Shown piece by piece: positions 1 through 8,090 of a DNA stretch of 30,363 nucleotides (the first letter of the stretch is position 1; each line of letters starts with the position of its first letter). The DNA lies in assembly GCA_028872685.1 (NCBI GenBank), contig JAPKEI010000004.1, forward strand, positions 1 through 30,363, in the 5' to 3' direction. The DNA comes from Verrucomicrobiota bacterium. GTDB lineage: Bacteria > Verrucomicrobiota > Verrucomicrobiia > Limisphaerales > UBA1100. The position numbers and the translations under genes are program-made. The notes beneath the pieces are model-generated. The model had not been told where the DNA came from. It saw only the letters and a list, made by a program, of their open reading frames with translations, and did not search any database.

Positions 1-1139
1 AACCTGCCTTAAAGCGCTGGTCTGATACCAAAGCTCGGCATGACATGTTGGTCGAGGAGGTTAGAAAGAAGCCTGATGAAGCAACTTTGTTGGTAAAGTT
101 AACACAAGAAAAAACAAGAGTTGCCTCAGATCTGAAATCACTGACGGTGGTCCGTTCTAATCTTAATGGGTTGCTTGGTCGTTTCCAGGCTGCTCAACAT
201 AGTTATTCGCAACTACTTGGCCCTGCGCTAAAAGATCAAGTTGATAAGTGCGAAAACAAAAAGATCGAGGTTGCGCTCACTGCCAAATATCTAGCAATAA
301 AGAAAAGTGAAGAAGTGAATTTAAAGAAGATTGCCACCAGTTTAAGCCATAAAGAAACTGAGAGCAGGAATCTAACTCGAAAGGCAAAGGCTGATAGGGA
401 CCATGCCATAACGGTTATGCACAAGTGGAACGCGGATCATGGTCGCAAAAATGCTGATTATCATTCGGCTATTAATAAACGTTTTAATGCGGCTAGAATT
501 GAAGAGGGTCACGACTCGCATGATCTCCGCGATCAATCAGTATATAATAATTTCAAAAAACAAACTGAGGCCGTCTATCCGGAATTAGAACGCCGAAAGA
601 AAGCAAATGTATCGGTAAATAAATCTAAGATTGAAGCAGAGAAAAAACACCGAACAGCATATGCCGTCCAAGTGGCTTTTAAAACACCGCTGACGCCCCA
701 GCAAGCCTCCTTGCTAGCCCCTTATCGATCTCTGCTAATTGCGCGATCTTTACTGGCTCAGTACCAGATAGAAACAGGCTTGGAATTACTTAAAATTCAG
801 AGTGAGCATAAGGCGCGTCTTGTGAGATATCATCAATCTGTTGCCGGGGTAGATGCGCTTTTGAAAAATGCTATGCTAAAAGATACAGCGGCAGTGGCTG
901 AATTTGATAAATTGGGCAAGGAACTCGTAGTCCTCAAAAAATCTTATGAAGACGCACAGGTTAGATTGAAAGCAGCGGAGACTGAGGTTAACGCCCTCCT
1001 GTCGAATATGGCAGAATCAACCCGAGCTTTTGGGGGTGCTCAGCTCAGCCTTCGAGACAAGAGTCGCGAACTAGATGAATCAGAATTCGAATATCAAAGA
1101 CACAGGGTGACTGAGCATTCTAAGCTTGGGTTGCACTGA
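1..1139 (+). CDS. Coiled-coil protein of unknown function (5' end outside window)
   Basis: I do not recognise this protein. The first ATG in the window is at 45, but the same frame stays open to the left edge (codons from position 3 read PALKRWSDTKARHD before that Met), so the gene probably starts upstream. The visible 364+ residues are rich in Lys, Glu, Ala, Leu and Gln and poor in Gly and Pro. Long stretches without helix breakers are typical of alpha-helical coiled coil. No signal peptide, membrane segment or catalytic motif is visible. Base composition is clearly more AT-rich than every other gene here, with many AAA, AAT, TTA and ATA codons, which suggests different ancestry. It ends 51 bases before tRNA-Lys. 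It could be the C-terminal part of a larger filament- or SMC-like protein, but nothing in view decides this. Confidence 0.6.
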   Translation, partial: PALKRWSDTKARHDMLVEEVRKKPDEATLLVKLTQEKTRVASDLKSLTVVRSNLNGLLGRFQAAQHSYSQLLGPALKDQVDKCENKKIEVALTAKYLAIKKSEEVNLKKIATSLSHKETESRNLTRKAKADRDHAITVMHKWNADHGRKNADYHSAINKRFNAARIEEGHDSHDLRDQSVYNNFKKQTEAVYPELERRKKANVSVNKSKIEAEKKHRTAYAVQVAFKTPLTPQQASLLAPYRSLLIARSLLAQYQIETGLELLKIQSEHKARLVRYHQSVAGVDALLKNAMLKDTAAVAEFDKLGKELVVLKKSYEDAQVRLKAAETEVNALLSNMAESTRAFGGAQLSLRDKSRELDESEFEYQRHRVTEHSKLGLH

Positions 1140-1190
1140 TCGAAAAGGATTGACCCCACCCTTTTATTTCTGGATTACTTCCCGCCGGTT

Positions 1191-1266
1191 GCCTCGGTAG
1201 CTCAATTGGTAGAGCAGTGGCCTCTTAAGCCATTTGTTGTGGGTTCAAGTCCCTCCCGGGGTACCA
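1191..1266 (+). tRNA. tRNA-Lys (anticodon CTT)
   Basis: A full cloverleaf can be drawn. The acceptor stem pairs 1191-1197 with 1256-1262 and includes G-U pairs. The D stem is GCTC (1200-1203) with GAGC (1212-1215). The anticodon stem is 1217-1221 with 1229-1233, around loop CTCTTAA, giving anticodon CTT at 1224-1226. The T arm has loop TTCAAGT at 1244-1250. The discriminator is A1263 and the CCA end is encoded at 1264-1266. The T stem (1239-1243 with 1251-1255) has one T-T mismatch at its second pair. The short variable loop excludes a class II tRNA. It decodes AAG. Confidence 0.95.
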
Positions 1267-1351
1267 GTTTTCTTTTTCAAAGAATCTCCGAATAACTTAG
1301 CGCGAATGTCCTTTTCTTCTGTCCTCGTTTGGGGGGATATTTTGCACGGCG

Positions 1352-3187
1352 ATGAATTTAGAGCAGGGGATTGTATTGGGAGTGATTGCGATGACCTTTG
1401 GGTTGTTCGCATGGGGGAAGTGGCGCTACGACGTGGTGGCGGTGATCGCTCTTTTCTCTTTGGTAGTGGGGGATGTGGTGTTGGAAAAAATTCTACGGCG
1501 GGGCGAATCCAATCTCATCGATCCGGATCATGCGCTGGATGGCTTTGGGCACGCGGCGGTGATCACGGTAGCGGCGGTTTTGGTGATTAGCCGGGCGTTG
1601 CGCAATTCAGGTGTGGTGGATCTCATCGCGCGTCGGCTAATGCCACTGGCCAAAAATCAATTACTGCACATCACCAGTTTGTGCGTGGTGGCGGCGGTGC
1701 TCTCGGCGTTTATGAATAACGTGGGCGCGTTGGCGTTGCTGCTGCCGGTGGCGCTGAAAACTGCCAGTGAACAAAATCGATCGCCTACACTGATTCTGAT
1801 GCCGTTGGCGTTTGCCAGTATTTTGGGCGGGATGATGACGATGATCGGAACGCCACCGAATATTATTATCTCCATTTTTCGCGAGGAAAACACGGCTGTG
1901 GGTGAGGCATTTGGGATGTTCGCATTTTCGCCGGTGGGTGGAATGGTGGCATTGTTTGGTGTGGCGTTTGTGACGTTGATCGGATGGCGATTTATTCCAA
2001 AGGACGCGCAGAAAAAATCCGGCACGGAGGAATTGTTTGCGCTCAATGAATACATCACGGAGGTGCGCGTACCGGAGGATTGTAAGTTTGTGGGTAAAAC
2101 ACTGGGCGAGGTGGAAAAGGAAACGGGCGAGAAGATGATGGTGTTCGGGTTCATCCGAAAGGATGGCAAAGTGATTTCACCGAACCGGAACAATCTCGTG
2201 CGGGCGGATGCGCGTTATCTTGTGAAAGTGGATCCGCTGGATTTGCAGGTGATTATGGATGAATCCGGTCTGCGTTTGGCAAAGGAATTACGCGCGAGAA
2301 TGGATAGTATCGAGGGGGGCGACGTGACCTTTGGCGAAGTGTTGGTGACGCCCAGTTCGCATTTGCTGGGGCGCACGCGGGCTGAATTGCGGCGGCGTAC
2401 TTCAGGCAGCGTGGTGCTGATGGCGGTGGCGCGGCAGGGGCAGCCGATGCGCAAACGCCTGGGCGACATCGTGTTTCGCGTGGGGGATGTGCTGCTGCTG
2501 CAGGGCAACGGTGACGACCTCAAGGAACACGTGATCAACCTGCACTTGCTGCCCTTGGCGGAGCGCGAACTACAAGTGGGAATCTTCTCCAAAGTAAGCG
2601 TTGCGGTGGGTATCTTCGGCACGGCGATTGCGTTGAGTATGTTTGATGTGCTGCCCACCACGCTGGCTTTCCTCGGCGCGATTATCGCCTATGTGTTTCT
2701 GGGCATTTTGCCAATGCGCGATCTGTATAAGCAAATCGACTGGCCCGTCATCGTTTTACTGGGCGCGATGATTCCGGTGAGCGGCGCGTTACAGGACACG
2801 GGGCTCACGGACAAAATTGCCGATTTTGTCAGCAACCACAAAGGCAGCGTGCCGGCGTGGGGCATCCTCGCAATTCTAATGGTGCTGACAATGACGCTTT
2901 CGGACGTGATCAACAACGCGGCCACCGCGCTCATTATGGCGCCCATCGGCGTGGGCATCGCGCTGCAAATGGGCGCCAGTCCCGATCCTTTCCTGATGGC
3001 AGTGGCGGTGGGTGCCTCGTGTGCGTTTCTCACGCCCATCGGCCACCAGTGCAACGCGCTGATCCTCGGCCCGGGCGGCTATCGCTTTGGCGATTATTGG
3101 CGAATGGGGCTGCCGCTGGAGGTGTTGATCGTGGCGGGGAGTGTGCCCTTGATTTTATATCGATTCCCACTTTTCCCTGGCACTTAA
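1352..3187 (+). CDS. SLC13/DASS-type anion transporter with two internal RCK_C (TrkA-C) domains
   Basis: An inner-membrane transporter of the divalent anion:sodium symporter (SLC13/CitT) or broader ion-transporter superfamily. The 611-residue protein has an N-terminal hydrophobic half (about residues 5-215), a soluble middle (about 225-400) and a C-terminal hydrophobic half (about 410-605). The two halves carry matching hairpin motifs, NNVGA at 122-126 with GTPPN at 166-170, and NNAAT at 521-525 with TPIGHQ at 561-566. This fits the inverted-repeat fold with one substrate loop per half. The middle holds two copies resembling RCK_C (about 238-305 and 325-398), the second ending in a GDVLLLQGNGDDL-like strand. 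These are thought to bind regulatory ligands. Substrate (sulfate, phosphate or dicarboxylate) cannot be told from sequence. The ATG at 1352 is used; Shine-Dalgarno support is weak. It may be transcribed alone. Confidence 0.85.
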   Translation: MNLEQGIVLGVIAMTFGLFAWGKWRYDVVAVIALFSLVVGDVVLEKILRRGESNLIDPDHALDGFGHAAVITVAAVLVISRALRNSGVVDLIARRLMPLAKNQLLHITSLCVVAAVLSAFMNNVGALALLLPVALKTASEQNRSPTLILMPLAFASILGGMMTMIGTPPNIIISIFREENTAVGEAFGMFAFSPVGGMVALFGVAFVTLIGWRFIPKDAQKKSGTEELFALNEYITEVRVPEDCKFVGKTLGEVEKETGEKMMVFGFIRKDGKVISPNRNNLVRADARYLVKVDPLDLQVIMDESGLRLAKELRARMDSIEGGDVTFGEVLVTPSSHLLGRTRAELRRRTSGSVVLMAVARQGQPMRKRLGDIVFRVGDVLLLQGNGDDLKEHVINLHLLPLAERELQVGIFSKVSVAVGIFGTAIALSMFDVLPTTLAFLGAIIAYVFLGILPMRDLYKQIDWPVIVLLGAMIPVSGALQDTGLTDKIADFVSNHKGSVPAWGILAILMVLTMTLSDVINNAATALIMAPIGVGIALQMGASPDPFLMAVAVGASCAFLTPIGHQCNALILGPGGYRFGDYWRMGLPLEVLIVAGSVPLILYRFPLFPGT

Positions 3188-3265
3188 TCAACAGGCTTGA
3201 TTGAAACGGTGGGTTGGTGTTTGCTCAACCGCGCACAACCTCTGCACAACGGTGTAACTAAACCC

Positions 3266-3988
3266 ATGATGATTCACGTGATGCGTGACGGGCAGCAATT
3301 TGGCCCGTACACCCTTGAAGATGCAAACGCCTACTTGGCGCAGGGCACATTATTGCCCACTGACCAAGCCTGGTACGAAGGCGCGCCAGATTGGATGTTG
3401 CTTACCCAAGTGCCCGGCGTACTTTCCCCCGGTGCCGCACCCGTGCCGGCAGCCGTCGTGCCGGTGGCAGTTGATCCCATGGCTGCTGCTAATCCCGCGG
3501 TGGCAGCTGCTGATGCAGCAGTGATTTCAGCGGCAAACCAAGGTAGTAAGAAAAAGAAAACTTTGGTCATTGTCGGATCAGCCGTGGGCGTAGTGGCCAT
3601 TGCGTTGGTGTTGTGTTTTGTGTATCCGGGATTTTTGAAGGACGATACGGAGAGTGGCGGCGATCAAAGCGGTAGCGAAAGCGGTGGTGGCAGTGGCAGT
3701 GGGGGTGGCAGAACGTTTGCAGCTGTGGTGCAGCCAATCTTACAAAAGAGTACCTGCTACGATTGCCACGATGGAAGCGATGGCGCGAAGGTGAAAGGAA
3801 AATTTAATCTGATGGATCCGGAATCGGTTAAGAAAATGGTAACGGCCGGGGATGATGTAAACAGTGAATTCATCGGGCGTTTGACCGATGTTTCAGATCC
3901 GATGCCGCCCGAGGGAAAAGGTGATATGCTCTCCACAGATGACGTGGCCAAAATCAAAGCCTGGATCAACGCGGGCGCGAAATTTTAG
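3266..3988 (+). CDS. GYF_2 domain - single TM - c-type cytochrome fusion, copy 1
   Basis: A 240-residue protein in three parts. Residues 1-50 form a GYF_2-type domain (FGPYTLEDA at 12-20, WYEGAPDWM at 36-44). An Ala/Pro/Val-rich linker leads to KKKK and a membrane helix at about 99-121. A Gly/Ser linker (about 130-148) then precedes a small haem domain with CYDCH at 164-168 and a probable distal ligand in MPP (Met213). The haem domain resembles the planctomycete PSCyt1-like family and ends with the family-typical WINAGA. The predicted arrangement is GYF domain in the cytoplasm and haem domain in the periplasm, using the helix as signal anchor. An in-frame ATG exists at 3197, but 3266 is chosen because translation from there aligns with the next gene from its first residue; ATG 3269 is equally possible. 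Electron partner and role are unknown. Confidence 0.85.
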   Translation: MMIHVMRDGQQFGPYTLEDANAYLAQGTLLPTDQAWYEGAPDWMLLTQVPGVLSPGAAPVPAAVVPVAVDPMAAANPAVAAADAAVISAANQGSKKKKTLVIVGSAVGVVAIALVLCFVYPGFLKDDTESGGDQSGSESGGGSGSGGGRTFAAVVQPILQKSTCYDCHDGSDGAKVKGKFNLMDPESVKKMVTAGDDVNSEFIGRLTDVSDPMPPEGKGDMLSTDDVAKIKAWINAGAKF

Positions 3989-4008
3989 TACGTGATGAGG
4001 AGTGTGCG

Positions 4009-4671
4009 ATGTTGATTCACGTGAGCCGCGATGGGGAGCAGTTTGGCCCATATACGTTGGAGGATGCCAATGCTTATCTCGTGCAGGGCTCACTGTTGCC
4101 AACCGATCAGGCATGGTACGAAGGGGCGCCCGATTGGATGCCTCTTCCACTGGTGCCGGGGATTCACCAGAATGCTGCGTCCCTAGTTGTCGCAACGGAT
4201 GGCAAAACAAAAACCCTTCTGTACACTGGCATTGTGGCGGGCGTGTTGGTGGCATTCGGGGTAGTCGGATGGGGGTACCCCGGGGTGTTTAAGAAAGAAG
4301 CATCATCAGTAGGGATGGGCACAGGTTTGTCTGACAAAAAGAATAAGTCCTCCAGCCCGACTAAAGGAAAATCCGGCTCTATGAGTTTTGCCAAAACTGT
4401 GGAGCCCATTTTTCGCAAGCATAGTTGTTACAACTGCCATAATTCCAAAGAGAGCAACAAAGTAGAGGCAGATTTGGATTTTAGCATTCGCAATTCCTTG
4501 AAGCCTTTTCTTTCCCCGAACCAAAAAGGCAATCCGGCCACCACTCCGTTGATCCTCGCCCTCACTGCCACCGCTGCAGATGGCCGTCCCATGCCCCCCA
4601 AAGGCCCGCGTGTCAATGATGCGGAATTGGAGATAATTAAGAAATGGATTGTTTCTGGATGGGGAGAGTAA
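4009..4671 (+). CDS. GYF_2 domain - single TM - c-type cytochrome fusion, copy 2
   Basis: A paralogue of the preceding gene, 20 bases downstream and probably co-transcribed. Its first 50 residues match copy 1 at 42 positions (GYF_2 domain). The linker is much shorter, a membrane helix lies at about 70-90, and a Lys/Ser-rich stretch leads to the haem domain. That domain has CYNCH at 140-144 and MPP (Met195) as likely sixth ligand, and ends in WIVSGWGE. The helix and haem domains have diverged strongly from copy 1. The ATG at 4009 is supported by AGGAG at 3998-4002, six bases upstream. Covalent haem attachment is expected from CXXCH, so it should need the cytochrome c maturation system outside the cytoplasm. 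The two proteins may form a hetero-oligomer; that is inference. Confidence 0.85.
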   Translation: MLIHVSRDGEQFGPYTLEDANAYLVQGSLLPTDQAWYEGAPDWMPLPLVPGIHQNAASLVVATDGKTKTLLYTGIVAGVLVAFGVVGWGYPGVFKKEASSVGMGTGLSDKKNKSSSPTKGKSGSMSFAKTVEPIFRKHSCYNCHNSKESNKVEADLDFSIRNSLKPFLSPNQKGNPATTPLILALTATAADGRPMPPKGPRVNDAELEIIKKWIVSGWGE

Positions 4672-4722
4672 GTCCCCTTCAGCTGTAGTTGAGGGCTAAG
4701 GGAAAACCACTCTTCAAGTGAA

Positions 4723-5226
4723 TCACTTATTTGATAGCTTTTCCAATTGTTGCCGTAACGGTTCCAAGTCGGGATCCGCCGCGGCGGCGTTTTTTACGGC
4801 GTTGGAATCCACTTCCAACGCAGAGGCAAGCTCCTCGGCGGCTTCGTGGATGCGGCCCATTTGCGCGAGGTAACAGGCAAGGTTGTATGGGATGACCCAT
4901 TGATCAGGAAAACTGCCGCGCACGTGATACAGCGAATCAAAGGCCTCCTCTGTGCGCTCCAATTCATGCAGGGCGAATGAGCGATGAATCCAACCACCGG
5001 GGCGTTCGGGGGCGTGTTGCACCAAAAGGTCGGCCGCCTTCACGCAGGCGGGCCAGTTTTGTTCGCTAGCTAAGAGCAGCCAACTGATCTCCAGCACATC
5101 TGGATGATTCAACCAGCGGGCTGGGATTTGCTCCAGCTCGGCCCGCGCTTCGTCGGGGTTGCTCAATTCTAGCCAGCCCTCCGCGGCGCGGAGGTGATGC
5201 CGGTCAGCTGGTTTGAGCGTGCTCAT
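4723..5226 (-). CDS. Small tetratricopeptide-repeat (TPR) protein
   Basis: A 167-residue soluble protein made of TPR-like helical pairs, for example AAEGWLELSNPDEARAELEQ near the N terminus, later WLLLASEQNWPACVKAADLL, and PYNLACYLAQMGRIHEAAEE near the C terminus. These show the W-L-G-Y-A-F-A-P spacing typical of TPRs. No signal peptide or enzyme motif is seen, so it is probably a cytoplasmic scaffold or interaction protein. The frame is open to 5334, but the ATG at 5226 is preferred: upstream residues look non-coding, run through the palindrome and -10-like box of gdhA, and would leave almost no divergent spacer. It converges with the second cytochrome gene and diverges from gdhA. The partner is unknown. 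Confidence 0.75.
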   Translation of the reverse strand: MSTLKPADRHHLRAAEGWLELSNPDEARAELEQIPARWLNHPDVLEISWLLLASEQNWPACVKAADLLVQHAPERPGGWIHRSFALHELERTEEAFDSLYHVRGSFPDQWVIPYNLACYLAQMGRIHEAAEELASALEVDSNAVKNAAAADPDLEPLRQQLEKLSNK

Positions 5227-5290
5227 GGTACTGTAAAATCTACTGTGATTTGTAATTGATTCTGTTCGACGGTCAAAGTTTGTTCGGTTA

Positions 5291-5324
5291 AGGTGTACTA
5301 ACACCTCACCTGAGACAATATACT
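5291..5324 (+). promoter_or_regulatory. Palindrome plus -10-like box upstream of gdhA
   Basis: AGGTGT (5291-5296) and ACACCT (5301-5306) form a perfect inverted repeat around ACTA. Thirteen bases on is TATACT (5319-5324), a good -10 match. The palindrome covers the place where a -35 element should be, and the bases there match -35 poorly. Transcription from this box would start about 8 bases before the gdhA ATG at 5340, leaving little room for a ribosome binding site. This layout suits an activator or repressor site, but it is read by eye only. Confidence 0.35.
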
Positions 5325-5339
5325 CTAAAATCACGAATT

Positions 5340-6755
5340 ATGCAAAATAGCAATGAACCCACCTTCCGTGAAAATGTTGATCGAATGTTCGACCGCGCCG
5401 CCGCCACGCTCGATTTGCCAATGGGTTTGGCCGATCAAATCCGTACCTGCAATGGGGTGTATCAGGTAAAATTTGGCGTCGAATTGCGCGGTGGTTATCA
5501 AGTCATCACCGGTTGGCGCGCGGTGCACAGCGAGCATCAACTGCCCGTGAAGGGAGGCATTCGCTACGCCTATTTTGCAAACCAAGAGGAAGTTGAGGCA
5601 CTCGCGGCGTTGATGAGTTACAAGTGTGCGATTGTAGATGTACCCTTCGGTGGCTCCAAAGGTGCGCTGCGCATTCGCCCAAAAGATTATACCGAGGAGG
5701 AGCTTGAACACATTACCCGCCGATTCACTTCCGAGTTGGCCAAGCGCGGTCTCATTAACCCAGGTCTTAACGTGCCCGCGCCGGATATGGGCACTGGCGA
5801 ACGCGAGATGGCGTGGATGGCTGATGAGTACCGTCAACTTTTCCCCAATGACATAAATGGCTTCGGCTGCGTGACCGGCAAACCGGTTTCAATGGGCGGC
5901 ATCCTTGGTCGGACCGAGGCCACCGGCCGCGGCGTGCAGTATGGCATGCGTGAATTTTTCCGCCATCCGGACGATGTGAAATCTGCCGGGCTCACCGGTG
6001 ATCTCGGTGGCAAAACAATGGTCGTGCAGGGACTCGGCAACGTGGGTTATCACGCCTCCAAATTTTTCAGCGAAGAGGATGGCGTGAAAATCACCGCCGT
6101 CATCGAACGCGATGGCGCGGTGATTAATGACGATGGCCTAAACATTGAGAAGCTCTATCAACACAAGCTCGACACCGGCGGCGTGAAAGGGTTTGCCGGC
6201 GCACAACACGTGGAAGACGGCGCACCTATTTTGGAAAAAGAATGTGACATTCTTTTGCCCGCCGCGATGGAAGGCCAAATCACCCGCGAAAATGCCGACC
6301 GCATCAAAGCCAAAATAATCGCCGAAGCCGCGAACGGCCCCGTGACTTTTAATGCTGATCAGTCCCTCCGTGAACGCGGCGTGGTAATTGTTCCTGATGC
6401 CTATCTCAATGCCGGTGGTGTGACTGTCTCGTATTTCGAATGGATCAAAAACCTGTCACACATTCGCTTCGGCCGAATGGAACGCCGCTACGAAGAAGCC
6501 AAGGGCCGCGCCCTTGTTGAAGCCATCGAGGAAGCCATAGGCAAAAAAGTCAGTGATAGCATCACACAAAGGCTAATCCAGGGCGCCGACGAACTCACTC
6601 TCGTCCGCTCAGGCCTAGATGACACGATGCGTGAATCCTACAACACCATCGCAGAAATTTACCGCACTCGCGACAACGTGGAAGACCTCCGCACCGCTGC
6701 TTTCGTCCTCGCCATCGAAAAAATCGCCCACAGCTACAGCAGTATGGAGCTTTAG
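5340..6755 (+). CDS. gdhA: Glutamate dehydrogenase (Glu/Leu/Phe/Val dehydrogenase family)
   Basis: Interconverts glutamate and 2-oxoglutarate plus ammonia with a nicotinamide cofactor, in the cytoplasm; it joins nitrogen assimilation to the TCA cycle. The 471 residues contain the family landmarks in order: the substrate-binding KGG (Lys71), Lys95 in MSYK, the catalytic-lysine segment PFGGSKGA (Lys107), the PAPDMGT loop with catalytic Asp149, and the Rossmann motif GLGNVG at 231-236. The strand after it ends in VIERD; an acidic residue there often favours NAD over NADP, a weak inference. Family assignment is certain. Preference for glutamate over a branched-chain or aromatic amino acid is likely from overall similarity but unproven. 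No clear Shine-Dalgarno precedes the ATG. The stop lies 17 bases from that of the convergent propeller gene. Confidence 0.92.
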   Translation: MQNSNEPTFRENVDRMFDRAAATLDLPMGLADQIRTCNGVYQVKFGVELRGGYQVITGWRAVHSEHQLPVKGGIRYAYFANQEEVEALAALMSYKCAIVDVPFGGSKGALRIRPKDYTEEELEHITRRFTSELAKRGLINPGLNVPAPDMGTGEREMAWMADEYRQLFPNDINGFGCVTGKPVSMGGILGRTEATGRGVQYGMREFFRHPDDVKSAGLTGDLGGKTMVVQGLGNVGYHASKFFSEEDGVKITAVIERDGAVINDDGLNIEKLYQHKLDTGGVKGFAGAQHVEDGAPILEKECDILLPAAMEGQITRENADRIKAKIIAEAANGPVTFNADQSLRERGVVIVPDAYLNAGGVTVSYFEWIKNLSHIRFGRMERRYEEAKGRALVEAIEEAIGKKVSDSITQRLIQGADELTLVRSGLDDTMRESYNTIAEIYRTRDNVEDLRTAAFVLAIEKIAHSYSSMEL

Positions 6756-6772
6756 GAAAACGATCGGTTGGA

Positions 6773-7993
6773 TTATTTTTGAAATCTCCAAAGGTGCCCG
6801 GCAGTGCGGATGAATAGCGCCCCATCGGCGACTGCGGGCGAGGCAAGCGTGCGCTCCCCGAGATCATTTTTTGAGAGAACTGAGAACTTTCTTCCCGCCG
6901 CCAACACCGTCACCACGCCCGCTTCGTTGGCGAAATATAATTTTCCGTCGGCGTAAATAGGCGAGGCCGAATGGGCTCCGCCGATGCGTTCGCTCCAAAT
7001 CACTTTGCCGGTTTTGGCCTCCACGCAACTGCCGATGCCGCCATCGGAAACCATATAAAGCTCGTCGTCCACCAGTAACATGCTCGGCGTGTGTGGCGCC
7101 CCTTTGGTCAACACCCATCCCGCGTGCGATTTTGTCACATCGCCCTTGCCGCCGAGCTTCACCGCGATTGCCGTGGCGCGATCAAAGCCTGAGCTGAAAT
7201 ATACCATTCCGTGCCCCACCACCGGTCGCGGAATCACAGAGTAGCCGCTGTAAGTGGCCTTCCAAATTTCCAGGCCGGTATCTGGATCATACGCGCCAAT
7301 CATATCGCTGCCTGGCAGCAACACTTGCGTGTCCGCGCCCATGCGCAACACCAAAGGCGTGCTAAAAGAAAATTTTCGCTTTGCATTTCCACTGCGTTTC
7401 ACGCGCCAAACCTCATTGCCCTGCTTAGAATCAAGCGCTACCACAAACGGATCGCTCGAGCCATCACAGCTAAAAATCAACTTCCCATCCACCAAAACCG
7501 GCGTGCCGCCATTGCCGTGAACGGACGAATATTTTAGCGTCTCGTTTTTCCAAATCGTGTTCCCCTTCAGGTCGAGGCAAGCGGTGCCCATATGACCGAA
7601 GTGAACATAGATGCGATCGCCGTTCACAATCGGTGTGGGACTGGCTTGACTGTTCTTGCGATGCGTGCGCGAAGGCTTGGCCACGTTGATAAGTGGTCGA
7701 TTCCAAACAAGCTGACCGGTTGCCGCATCTAGGCAAAGCGTATTAAGTGAAAAACCGGCGCCATGAGTGATGGCACTGGTGACGTAAATGCGGCCTTTCA
7801 CAATCACCGGTGAACTCCAGCCCGCTCCGGGTACGGCAACTTTCCATTTGAGGTTTTTTGCGGGTCCAATTTGCGCCGGAAGCTTTGCGTTCAGCGAGTG
7901 CCCCTGTGCGCTTGGTCCACGGAATTCTGGCCAATCGGCGGCGAGGGCGGATAGTGTGAAAAGGGAAATGGATAGGGTGAAGGCGCGTTTCAT
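6773..7993 (-). CDS. Secreted PQQ-like beta-propeller repeat protein
   Basis: A 406-residue exported protein. It starts with a signal peptide (Lys-Arg, then a hydrophobic run ending ALAA), followed by DWPEFRGPSAQGHS, a mature N terminus common in planctomycete and verrucomicrobial PQQ-like proteins. The rest is a series of beta-propeller blades with WKN, GKL, VALD and WKATYSG-type strands, related to the BamB/quinoprotein fold. No set of quinoprotein dehydrogenase catalytic residues or haem motif is apparent, so a binding or scaffold role is more likely than oxidation. These proteins are abundant in the phyla concerned and mostly uncharacterised. It diverges from the sugar kinase gene across about 100 bases. 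Periplasmic location is inferred from the signal peptide. Confidence 0.85.
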   Translation of the reverse strand: MKRAFTLSISLFTLSALAADWPEFRGPSAQGHSLNAKLPAQIGPAKNLKWKVAVPGAGWSSPVIVKGRIYVTSAITHGAGFSLNTLCLDAATGQLVWNRPLINVAKPSRTHRKNSQASPTPIVNGDRIYVHFGHMGTACLDLKGNTIWKNETLKYSSVHGNGGTPVLVDGKLIFSCDGSSDPFVVALDSKQGNEVWRVKRSGNAKRKFSFSTPLVLRMGADTQVLLPGSDMIGAYDPDTGLEIWKATYSGYSVIPRPVVGHGMVYFSSGFDRATAIAVKLGGKGDVTKSHAGWVLTKGAPHTPSMLLVDDELYMVSDGGIGSCVEAKTGKVIWSERIGGAHSASPIYADGKLYFANEAGVVTVLAAGRKFSVLSKNDLGERTLASPAVADGALFIRTAGHLWRFQK

Positions 7994-8090
7994 CGGCGCG
8001 ATTGTGGGGGGCTGCTAAGTGAGCGTCAAGGCGGAGCCTTTGGTTAAGCATTGTTTTTTATGCGTTTTTTTTGCAAGGTGCGTCTTAACG

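Noticed and set aside
1143..1170. AAAAGG ... CCTTTT hairpin after the coiled-coil gene as a terminator
   Set aside because: The stem is only six mostly A-T pairs with an 11-base loop, and the tail is short; too weak to list as a terminator.
1352..3187. RCK_C domains inside the SLC13-type transporter as a novel fusion
   Set aside because: SLC13-type permeases with internal TrkA-C domains are a known and widespread architecture.
4676..4702. CCCTT-AGC / GCT-AAGGG hairpin between the convergent cytochrome and TPR genes
   Set aside because: The stem has a bulge and no T-run on either strand, so it is not a standard terminator.
5331..5837. Long open frame on the minus strand within gdhA
   Set aside because: It is entirely opposite a certain gdhA gene and its protein resembles no family; a codon-bias shadow.
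8051..8072. GCAT...ATGC with T-runs upstream of the sugar kinase as a terminator
   Set aside because: The stem is only four pairs and it lies in a divergent promoter region where no transcript is expected to end.
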